Shown: positions 56,393 through 64,000 of the stretch, piece after piece
How the letters are laid out: each line of letters begins with the position of its first letter
How positions within the stretch are numbered: the stretch's first letter is position 1
Source of the DNA: an uncultured Clostridia bacterium
Lineage (GTDB): Bacteria > Bacillota > Clostridia > UMGS1810
Length of the DNA: 64,000 nt
Direction: 5' to 3'
Assembly (NCBI GenBank): GCA_934500875.1
Contig: CAKSTL010000007.1
Location: forward strand, 73,723-137,722
The notes under the pieces: model-generated
What the model was told of the DNA's origin: nothing
Seen by the model: only the letters and a program-made list of their open reading frames with translations
The model's database searches: none
Translations under genes and position numbers: made by a program

Positions 56393-57098
56393 AAAACCGA
56401 TAAAGCAACAGCAAACAGCCTCGACTAAAATTTGGCGGGGTGATTTTTTGCCTTAACGGATACTGAACTAAAGGCGCTAAATTTGTGTTCACAAAGCGGC
56501 AAATTCACTAAATTGTTCACTTTCCCTGTTTCCGTGTCGAAGGTACAGAAAAAACCATAAAAATGCTAATAATTGGTAGCTTGCCGTTCAAAAATGCAAG
56601 GTTGCAAGCATACCCTTGACACGCACAAAGCCGACAAACCGCACGGTTAAGCCGTTTTGGGCACAAAAAAAGAACAACAGTCTTTGTATCAAAACTATTG
56701 TCCTTATTTGGCTTTCGCGTTCATTATAGATGCAGGCTATTTTTATCTATTTTGCCAGACAGTGTCTGGCTTTTTGCATCACATTTTAATTATGGCGAAT
56801 TTACCGTAATTAAAACTTAAATTATCACACCAATCACATATAAATCAATCGGATGGATTGTTTTACTTTACGGTTCACAACCTTTCAGGGTTCGAGTTCC
56901 CTGATTAAAGTTTTGCGCCTAACTCAAAAAGCACCTTTGGTGCTTTTTTGACGTTGGGAAAGCCGAACCATAGAGATATTTTATCTTTAATCTATTTTTG
57001 TGCATTCGCGCAAAGTTGAATCATTTCATTTTATTTGATCATCAAAACATATAACCCTTATCTAATATATATAATCAGAATTAGTAAATTTATTCAAA
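56393..57098. other. Gap without genes: hairpins and a tRNA-like arm
   Basis: No convincing ORF. 56754-56775 is a terminator-like hairpin (GCCAGAC/GTCTGGC then TTTTT). 56877-56910 contains CAGGGTTCGAGTTCCCTG, like a tRNA T-arm but with an eight-base loop, and is followed by a clear terminator AAAAAGCACC/GGTGCTTTTTT (56926-56949). The arrangement looks like a damaged tRNA 3' end plus terminator. 56959-56976 is one copy of a direct repeat flanking the next gene. Confidence 0.5.
56959..56976. repeat. Direct repeat flanking the nuclease gene (partner 58617-58634)
   Basis: AAAGCCGAACCATAGAGA here and AAAGCCCAACCATAGAGA at 58617-58634 differ at one of 18 positions. They lie on either side of the gene 57099-58523, about 1.66 kb apart. 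Confidence 0.65.
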
Positions 57099-58523
57099 TT
57101 AGTCTCTGTCAAAAATATACTCTATTTCCAAATTTGGATTTTCACATCCTCGAGTTTCACGATAATCATCATAATCATAACCATCATATTCAAGATGTGA
57201 ATTAATCAAATCCTCAGCACCGTATATCGAATATGTTAAATGCTTTGTGTAATTTTTATGTTGTTCAATATCTTCCGGCAACATCGCCAACTGTGAATCT
57301 ATTTCATCCTCAACATCCGAAATGACATCATCTTCTATGTATGATGCAGCTTTGGTTGTGTCAATATCTTCGTATTCTCCATTAAAGTATCGGGACATTT
57401 CAATTGCGTGATCAACATCTGGATCAAAATCGTCAACATCCAAATCCCAACAATACGATTGAATTGAGTCTCCAAGTTGTTCGGAAGCGGTCTCAACGAA
57501 TACATCTCGACATTCGCCATTGAAAAATTTATTAATCAAACAAATAACCTCAACCATTTCTTCGAAAACAAATGCATTTAACATATCATCTAATCTGCAT
57601 TTATTATTCATAAAATCTTCAATATTATAGTAGCTGCAAATATCTTTTTGGAAGATAACTCGGATAATTTCGATTGAAGCTATAGACTCATTACCATAAA
57701 TTTGAAGATTGCATGGAGCATTTAGAAAGGATTGAATGTAAGCCGTGTACGCACCATCAAGTATCTTATACTTGCAAACATAAAAAGCAATGAATGCATT
57801 TTTCTGTGACTCATTATCAAACATATATCTTTCAATTTCATGATTATTTAATGTCGATTGTGCGAACAAATCAAATTCAATTTCAGTTAACAATCTCTTC
57901 TTCTGCTGAATAGAAAAAACTCTACTTATGAGCTGCTCCCTTTCAAGTGTGCTTGCTATCAATCGACCATCGATGTAGTCATTTACGGATGGATTAACCA
58001 TTGCAAGCTTCTTTGTACCATTCTCAGAAACAAGCTGAACAAATCCATCTAAAAGTCTAGACAAGGATGCTTCATATTGATTTAAGATCCCTGTTGATTC
58101 AATCCATAGTTTGTAGTGTTTCTTAAGAATCTCAATATTTACCGGATCATTCAAGAAATCGTCTATCTCATTTAATGTAATGATATTTGAAGTAGAACTC
58201 ATATAGCTAGAAAACAATTGATAAATCTCGTTAACTTTCTGCGGAGACAGTTCTTTCGAGCAACAGATATAGTATTCCTTTGGAGAAATTTTTGCCACTT
58301 TTTCTACTTCATCTTTTAATGTAGATATTAATTGAGACACAGAGGATGCCATATAATGCTTAACCTGAACAATGATGTTTTTTGTATGAACATCATCAGC
58401 CAAATCTATGCCACCGTCTTTCCCACGTGCAAATCGACGCAACTCCACATTAAGCTTTTTCTGCATAATATCTTGACACAAATATTCAAATTCAACATCA
58501 TTTAAATTAGCATAGTTTAGCAT
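57099..58523 (-). CDS. Restriction-endonuclease-like protein, probable internally deleted STAND protein
   Basis: 474 residues, ATG with GAGGGTGAG upstream. Residues 1-140 are a Mrr-type PD-(D/E)XK nuclease: GKDGGIDLADD (Asp40) and IIVQVKHY (Gln53, Lys55). In the proteins I recall with this N-terminus, a STAND NTPase (nSTAND3 type) follows and then a tail reading like EASLSRLLDGF...VNPSVNDY. Here the tail follows almost directly (around residues 144-152) and no P-loop is present, so the NTPase seems to have been lost in frame. The C-terminal 290 residues are helical and acidic. Possibly a defence nuclease without its sensor engine. Confidence 0.7.
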   Translation of the reverse strand: MLNYANLNDVEFEYLCQDIMQKKLNVELRRFARGKDGGIDLADDVHTKNIIVQVKHYMASSVSQLISTLKDEVEKVAKISPKEYYICCSKELSPQKVNEIYQLFSSYMSSTSNIITLNEIDDFLNDPVNIEILKKHYKLWIESTGILNQYEASLSRLLDGFVQLVSENGTKKLAMVNPSVNDYIDGRLIASTLEREQLISRVFSIQQKKRLLTEIEFDLFAQSTLNNHEIERYMFDNESQKNAFIAFYVCKYKILDGAYTAYIQSFLNAPCNLQIYGNESIASIEIIRVIFQKDICSYYNIEDFMNNKCRLDDMLNAFVFEEMVEVICLINKFFNGECRDVFVETASEQLGDSIQSYCWDLDVDDFDPDVDHAIEMSRYFNGEYEDIDTTKAASYIEDDVISDVEDEIDSQLAMLPEDIEQHKNYTKHLTYSIYGAEDLINSHLEYDGYDYDDYRETRGCENPNLEIEYIFDRD

Positions 58524-58746
58524 AATATTCTCACCCTCTTTTTAGAACCATTTTCAAAAGTTACTTTTCTTCTGCATTATGTACAATTTCTATATTATTC
58601 TTATATATACCACGAAAAAGCCCAACCATAGAGAACTTTTAGTTTTTTAGCTTGCACAAACGAATTTAGCTAAAACCGTTGTACTTATTATATGACTATA
58701 TCAATTGCTGCCAAAACAAGCATCATTTTTAAAAATAAATATATTA

Positions 58747-60347
58747 TCAAATATAGTATCTATAACCATATACAGAACGATTTGATATTTTTGAAATCTC
58801 GTATAGTTCATATCCATCAACTTTTAACAGTTCGTTAATCCGTTCAAACATGCTTTCCCAGCCAGATTTTCCGTTTCTAACTACAGGATGAAACATTTCA
58901 CATATAAAGCGCAAAATCAGTTCATCATTTCCATCATTCCATAGTAATCGTTCATCCTTGAATACCCATTGATAATCATAATCGTCATTACGAACTGTAT
59001 GTCTAATCAATTCATCTTCAAAAGTTTTTTCTTTTGAGGGTATCTTTTCAAAATCATATATTCTTTTTAAAAAATCTATCAGTGTTTTCCTTCCATAAAA
59101 CGCAAATACACGTTCCATCTGTTGATTCTGCGGTAACTCATGATAAACATAACTTTCCATATCTGAATAGTATGTATCAATTAATAATTGCATTATCTCG
59201 TCACGGGTTATTTCTGTTATACGCTTATCACTTAAATTGATAGGTGTTGTATTTTGTTCACATTTTTCTGCTGGACTTATCATTGTCATAAGTTCACTGC
59301 AATTACTAAATCTATCTTCCATTCGTCTTGATAAGCATTTTAATATAATTTCAGCCTGCAGCGGCGTAACTTTACCGCTACTTAACAATGTTTGTCTTAT
59401 ATCTCCACCTGCCGGAGACATTCCAACAAGAAGATAATACCATATTGCACCGACAGAATAAATATCACTTCTAACATCTCTTGTTTTGGGATTATCAGTT
59501 AGTACAGGATCTGAAAAAGCTCCACCTACAACACTTTCTCCTGTCTTTGTTAGCTTAGAATATTTTTCAATCTCTAAATATGCACTGATTCCAAAATCAA
59601 TTATTTTAAATTTTCCATCTTTTGTAACCATTACATTGGTTGGCTTCAAATCCCGATGGATAACTCCTTCTTTATGTGCATAACATAAACCATCTAAAAT
59701 TGCCCTAATAGGTTTTAAAGATCTTTCAAAAGAAACAGTTCCATATTTATCTACAAATTCTTGTAAATTATCTCCCTCTACCAACTCCATCCTTATAAAA
59801 GGTTGTCCATCAATTCGCCCTATATCAAACACTCTAACAATATTGTTGTGATTAAGTTGAAACAACACCTTTGCTTCTCTAAAAAACCTTTTTCTCCTTC
59901 TAAATTTTCTTCATTAGAAACAAACACAGGTTCAAATAACTTTATAGCAAAATCATACTATAGGAGTTTATGATGATACTTATGAACCGTTCCAAATCCA
60001 CCATTACCAAGTTTTTCTCCTAGTTCATAGATTGATACATTTCTAGAAAACGAATCCGTTCCATCTTCACGGCTAATTAAACAATTAAAGATAGGCTCTA
60101 ATTCTGTTTCAATAAAGTTTCTTCTTTCTGCATATCTGCTAAATTTAGCTTGTATACTACGTCTAAAATCATCTGATGTATGACAAATTCTTATAAATGA
60201 CGGAACCATTTTTTCTATTTGTTTATCTGAAAGTAACTTGTCTAGATCTTCTCTAAATTCTTTATTACTATACTCACCATCTGTAGCTTTTGCCAACAAT
60301 CCAGACTTAAACTTAGAGGCAATATCTATTAAGCTATAATTAGACAT
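58747..60347 (-). pseudogene. Ser/Thr protein kinase broken by a stop codon and a frameshift
   Basis: Part one (60347-59958) has a ~105-residue N-terminal extension (MSNYSLIDIASKFKSGLLAK) and the glycine loop LGNGGFGTV; it stops at TAG 59960-59958. The frame beyond continues YDFAIKLFEPVFVSNEEN with the catalytic Lys. At 59899-59875 the frame shifts by -1, after which EAKVLFQLNHNNIVRVFDIG runs on to HRDLKPTN, DFGISA and the C-terminal extension ending at 58747. Two lesions in one gene argue for decay, although the shift point is a T TTT TTA heptamer in the right phase for -1 frameshifting. Confidence 0.85.
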
Positions 60348-60424
60348 TTCATCACTGTCTTCCTCTTTTTTATTAATACGAAATGACTACAATGGCATAA
60401 TATTCTCAAATTGAGTTTTATTTT

Positions 60425-62224
60425 TTAATCATAAATACCTTTGTCAATACAACATTTTTTAAACTTCAATCCACTTCCGCATGGACATTTATCATTTCTT
60501 CCAACTTTGTTGCTTTTTCTCGGTGTCTCTCTTATCCCCGGATGATGATATGGTATGCCATTTTTTTCATAATATATTTTATCAATTAAACTCGGTCCAT
60601 TAGGTACAAAGAACACATTCTTTTTCCTAACCTCGTCTTTCACCTTTTTATCTAATAAATATCCATCTAAAACATCTAACTCATCCGACGATAAAATATT
60701 AGAATGCGTTTCAATCCTCCAAACAATATATTCAACTAAATCACAGCATGATTTTTTTAAGTATTTAAATATTTCAATAATATTTTCAAAATCATGCCAG
60801 TTGCACACCCACGGATATGGTTGATTATCTTCCCTTTCTAATAATAGCGATGTGTTAACCGCCAATCCCCCAAATTGATTTAATGTCAACACGATTGGAA
60901 TAATTGTTTTACTGCGTATCTCCTGAATCAAAAACTTTTCAGTTTTATTTTCATATAACTCAACTGTATTTCCATTCTCTATAAATTTTTTCAATAGTAT
61001 AGCTTGTTTATATGCTCCGCCTATTCCAGTATCTGAATTAAAATGGTCTTTCACTCTTATATATGCTTTTTCTGGATTAAACAATGGTTCCCTTACTTTT
61101 GATGCTTTTACCTCAGCAATTAGTATGTATTTGTCGAATTCTATCAAAATATCATGCTCCTTTGTTCCTCGTTCTTCGCAAACACAGGTATGATACTTTG
61201 CTTTGTCTCCAAAAATGTCTTTCATACAATTCAAAAACATTCCTTCGACAATTTCAGCTTTTTTCTTTTTATATTTTTCAGCAAATTTATTGCTTGGGTT
61301 TTCTAGTATTTTTGTAATATACTCAAAAATTGCATTTAATAAAAAGTGAGGATGAATAATGAATAAGCTCTCCCCACCACCAATCCAACATAATGGACTT
61401 TCTGCAAATGGATTTTTTTCATTATAGAAGGAAAATTCTCGTTGTTTTCTATATAAGCCAAATATATCTAATAATGTTGTACCCTTTTCATTACCAAATA
61501 CCTCATATACTCTTGTAGCTCTAATGGTATTCAACCCTTCAATTGCTTCCTGGAATTCGTCTCTACTCTCACCTTGAGCATATTCCATTAACCGTTCAAA
61601 TTCTTTTTCAATATCTTTTGCATGTGGGTTAAGTGAATCTAAAAACTTTTGTAGTCCTGTTACAGCCTGTTTAGACGCCCCCATGGCATCCGAATAGACA
61701 TCTTCAATCAATTGATAAAAAGCAATATAATCCTCTGTTGATAAGCCGTTTATTTCGTTCAACTCTTTATCAAATGGACTATATAATTTTCTTATTAATG
61801 TAATAGTTTGCTCAGGATATCTTAAGATTCCAGTATCAAAGTATGAAGCGAATGCCTCCATAGAAACTAAATTTCTTTTTATATTTTCGTTATCCTGCAA
61901 ATTAATATATTCATCAATTTTCATGAAATTTTCTATATATTCAAAAGTAATATCTTGTACTAACTTTTCTAACTCGACTAAAAAGCCTTCGTCATAATTA
62001 GTTGTATCATTGCTGTTATCATCAGTACTCATTAACAAGCCTGCAAGATATATGTATTGTTTTTGTGGTGACATTAAATCCGTCTTATTAAATATATCAG
62101 ATTGTTCGGCGATATCCTGCATACTATTACTAAAGGTAATGAATTTAGTTCCTATCATTCCCAACAATTCTCTTGTATCAATATATTGCAATTTTTCTTT
62201 TAATCTATTAATTTTCTCTTCCAA
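60425..62224 (-). CDS. PD-(D/E)XK-like and SEC-C motif protein, probable defence-associated
   Basis: 599 residues from a TTG with GGAGGA seven bases upstream. Residues 1-300 are helical and unfamiliar. A nuclease-like core lies at ~320-410: Glu327, Asp358 in EHDILIEF, Glu371-Val-Lys373 in LIAEVKASK and Gln407 in GGAYKQAI, the order expected for PD-(D/E)XK folds. The C-terminus is a SEC-C zinc motif (GRNDKCPCGSGLKFKKCC). First gene of a minus-strand set with the kinase 77 bases later. AT-rich, unlike the core genes. Catalytic activity is inferred from spacing only. Confidence 0.7.
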   Translation of the reverse strand: MEEKINRLKEKLQYIDTRELLGMIGTKFITFSNSMQDIAEQSDIFNKTDLMSPQKQYIYLAGLLMSTDDNSNDTTNYDEGFLVELEKLVQDITFEYIENFMKIDEYINLQDNENIKRNLVSMEAFASYFDTGILRYPEQTITLIRKLYSPFDKELNEINGLSTEDYIAFYQLIEDVYSDAMGASKQAVTGLQKFLDSLNPHAKDIEKEFERLMEYAQGESRDEFQEAIEGLNTIRATRVYEVFGNEKGTTLLDIFGLYRKQREFSFYNEKNPFAESPLCWIGGGESLFIIHPHFLLNAIFEYITKILENPSNKFAEKYKKKKAEIVEGMFLNCMKDIFGDKAKYHTCVCEERGTKEHDILIEFDKYILIAEVKASKVREPLFNPEKAYIRVKDHFNSDTGIGGAYKQAILLKKFIENGNTVELYENKTEKFLIQEIRSKTIIPIVLTLNQFGGLAVNTSLLLEREDNQPYPWVCNWHDFENIIEIFKYLKKSCCDLVEYIVWRIETHSNILSSDELDVLDGYLLDKKVKDEVRKKNVFFVPNGPSLIDKIYYEKNGIPYHHPGIRETPRKSNKVGRNDKCPCGSGLKFKKCCIDKGIYD

Positions 62225-62528
62225 ACAAGTTCCTCCAACTCTATAAAATTTTCCTTAACTCTATAAAAACCTTAAATTAGATATATTAAAAGGGGCAAAT
62301 GAGAAATCAACGAACGGAGTTTTTATCTTAAATGTAATTTTAGTCTGTTTTATTTTTTCAATCAAAGTCTTTATATATGAATGTATTTTGCTCATACGCA
62401 TCCCCCTTCCATGTATGCATTCTTTCTCATTTGCTTTTATCCTTGTGGACCCTGGGTCTGGTGAATTAAAGAAGGGGCTGATCTAATTCATTTATATTAT
62501 ACCATATTTTCTATGCAATTCAACACTT
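62225..62528. other. Gap without genes: tandem duplication and long-range inverted repeat
   Basis: 62230-62247 and 62251-62268 are two copies of a 21-base unit (TTCCTCCAACTCTATAAA, TTCCTTAACTCTATAAAA), the first holding the ribosome binding site of the SEC-C gene. GCAAATGAGAAA (62295-62306) is repeated inverted at 62423-62434, 116 bases away. I could not identify the left end of the IS element with certainty. Confidence 0.5.
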
Positions 62529-62557
62529 TTGCATTTTTCGTCAAATTATGATACAAT
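62529..62557 (+). promoter_or_regulatory. Promoter of the transposase gene
   Basis: -35 TTGCAT (62529-62534), 17-base spacer, -10 TACAAT (62552-62557); AAGGAGG and an ATG follow at 62577-62595. Confidence 0.6.
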
Positions 62558-62592
62558 AGAAACCATTTTAAATTTAAGGAGGTTTCTTTAAT

Positions 62593-63749
62593 ATGAAAAA
62601 TCATATTCAAAACAAGATAAGGAAAAAATTATTACACAATACGAAAGTGGCGTTTCCATAACTTCAATTTACAATTCCACCGGAATTGCAAGAAGTACAT
62701 TGCACAATTGGATTAATGAATTCAATTCAAAAAAAGACACCAAGCCATTAAACAGAGGCGATTACAACAAGTTGAAGATGCATTGCGAGAAACTTGAAAA
62801 TATGATTCAAATTCTCAAAATCTGTGGTTGTACCGTTGATGCACCATTAAGCCAAAGATATGAAGTTATCAAAGAACTTTCTTCTGTGTATAGTATAACT
62901 ACCTTGTGTAATGCTCTTAATGTACCAAAAGGAAGTTACTACAATCACATTCTACGTAATAAAAACGATGATACTTTAGCAGCTCGTAGGATAAAAGAAT
63001 TAACACCTGTTGTCGAGGAAATATACAACGAAAGCAATCAAACATTCGGTTCTGGCAAAATAGCTGCAATAATGAATGACAGAGGCTATAAAACAACAGA
63101 AAAAACTGTCGCAAAGATATTGCATGAGAATGGATGGTTCAGCATAAAATCATGTGCAAAGACTATATATCTTCAAAACAAAGCACGAAAAGAAAATATA
63201 CTTAAACAACAATTCAATCCGAAATCTCCTAATGAAGTATGGGTTAGCGACGTTACATATTTTAAGCTAAACGGAAAAACATTTTATATTTGCGTTATTC
63301 TCGATCTATATGCGAGGAAAATAATTTCATATACTATATCAAAGAAGAATTCTACTTGGCTAACTAAAACTACTTTGATCAAAGCATATGAAGATCGAAA
63401 TCCGGATACATCAAAATTGCTTTTTCATAGCGACCAGGGATATAACTATACTTCTAAAACATTCAGAAATTGCTTATCCGCTTTCGGTATACAACAATCG
63501 GTATCAAGAAAAGGTGTTCCGTATGACAATTCCGTTTGCGAGTCATTTTTCAAATCTCTTAAACAAGAGGAGCTATATCGAACAAACTATAGATCTGAAA
63601 AGCATTTGCGAAACGCATTGTCTGAATATGTAGTATTCTATAATGACAAAAGACCTCACACATATTTGCATTATCATACACCTAATAAGGCAGAAGCTGA
63701 TTATTACCACTATTCAAGCCAAAAAGAAAAAGCTCCAATCGAACAGTGA
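62593..63749 (+). pseudogene. IS3-family transposase, frameshifted near its start
   Basis: The ATG at 62593 (AAGGAGG upstream) is in a frame that stops after 22 codons. Dropping back one base right after the start gives KSYSKQDKEKIITQYESGVS, an HTH, and then the open frame to 63749, so one A appears missing from the run after the ATG. The DDE catalytic core is intact: VWVSDVTYF, LLFHSDQGYNY and CESFFKSLKQEE with RPHTYL after it. As sequenced, only initiation at 62700 (TTG) would give a product lacking the HTH. Terminal repeats were not resolved. Confidence 0.8.
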
Positions 63750-63867
63750 GTAGTTCGTTAGAAACTTTTTTTACAAAACATTTTAATTTTTAACCTAATT
63801 CGGTTTTTGTGTAGCATTAAGTTTTGTTACATAAATGTCGTGAAAGCCTTTATTTTTGCTATTTGAA

Positions 63868-63920
63868 ATAAAAACAGACATCTATATTCGAACATTCATA
63901 GTTCAAATTAAGGTGTCTGT
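63868..63920 (-). terminator. Intrinsic terminator downstream of tRNA-Asn
   Basis: On the minus strand ACAGACA pairs with TGTCTGT, with inner TTGAAC/GTTCGAA pairing, followed by TTTTTATTT, a few bases after the CCA end. Confidence 0.75.
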
Positions 63921-63925
63921 TCATC

Positions 63926-64000
63926 TGGCTCCCCGTGCTGGGCTCGAACCAGCGACAACGCGGTTAACAGCCGCGTGCTCTACCGACTGAGCTAACGAGG
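63926..64000 (-). tRNA. tRNA-Asn (anticodon GTT), first base beyond the window
   Basis: The minus strand reads a complete cloverleaf except for the first nucleotide: acceptor (t)CCTCGT with ACGGGGA, D-arm GCTCAGTCGGTAGAGC, anticodon arm CGCGGCTGTTAACCGCG with anticodon GTT, T-arm GCTGGTTCGAGCCCAGC, and an encoded CCA (63928-63926). Confidence 0.95.

Noticed and set aside
56877..56910. tRNA gene or tRNA 3' end used as attachment site
   Set aside because: A T-arm-like CAGGGTTCGAGTTCCCTG is present, but its loop has eight bases, no acceptor, D or anticodon arms can be folded around it, and it does not match the tRNA-Asn end at 63926. At most a remnant.
62593..62620. Programmed frameshift in the IS3 transposase
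   Set aside because: IS3 elements often shift, but between orfA and orfB. Here the break is two codons after the start and there is no X XXY YYZ heptamer; a lost A is simpler.

Overview
The window looks like a chromosomal segment of an anaerobic, low-to-moderate-GC Firmicute of class Clostridia, probably a gut lineage. The evidence is gene order shared with Bacillus/Clostridium (acpP-rnc, sepF-ylmH-divIVA-ileS, miaB-ylbF/ymcA-mutS-mutL-miaA-hfq, HU-rqcP), PyrR-type pyrimidine control, SLH-anchored and Listeria-Bacteroides-repeat surface proteins, an Agr-like LytTR two-component pair, and GGAGG-type ribosome binding sites. TTG starts are frequent, and several starts given here differ from the longest-ORF start because a Shine-Dalgarno sequence decides them.

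Layout. 1-12.5 kb holds core genes: a radical SAM protein (cut by the window edge), rnc, acpP and a membrane-anchored Lon-family protease on the minus strand, then a plus-strand run (small membrane protein, DUF1385 protein, prmC, a YhaO/YhaN-like nuclease-ATPase pair, Asp23 protein, FakA-like protein, recG). 12.6-12.9 kb is a ~305-bp inverted-repeat element with a second copy at 54.4-54.7 kb. 12.9-29.4 kb is mostly minus strand: a Cys-rich membrane protein, guaB, ileS, divIVA, ylmH, sepF, a YggS-type PLP protein, a HlyD-like protein, then hfq, miaA, mutL, mutS, a YlbF/YmcA-family protein and miaB, all read from a strong promoter upstream of miaB. 29.5-34.3 kb is plus strand: a PyrR-type attenuator, a uracil/xanthine permease, pyrR, a flippase, HU and rqcP. 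34.4-36.8 kb carries a GH30 glycosidase and an EamA transporter.

37-54.4 kb is a cell-surface region: a 2,801-residue repeat protein with SLH anchors and a small unknown protein ahead of it, an AgrC/AgrA-like histidine kinase and LytTR regulator, a secreted protein with a partial SLH region, a BspA-type leucine-rich repeat protein, and decayed remnants of copper-amine-oxidase-N-domain and MBG-domain surface proteins.

54.4-63.8 kb is an AT-richer accessory region in decay. It holds a serine recombinase lacking its catalytic N-terminus, a restriction-endonuclease-like protein that appears to have lost a central STAND NTPase module, a Ser/Thr kinase broken by a stop and a frameshift, an intact protein with a PD-(D/E)XK-like core and a SEC-C zinc motif, and a frameshifted IS3-type transposase. 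It ends at a tRNA-Asn gene cut by the window edge. The nuclease/kinase/SEC-C set resembles a defence cassette, but that function is inferred.

The most unusual signals are (1) the repeat element, whose two copies keep internal and outer hairpins of different sequence and seem to sit inside terminator-like stems, (2) the eroded nuclease-kinase-SEC-C cassette, and (3) a structured miaB/ylbF-family intergenic RNA with a possible terminator-loop pseudoknot.
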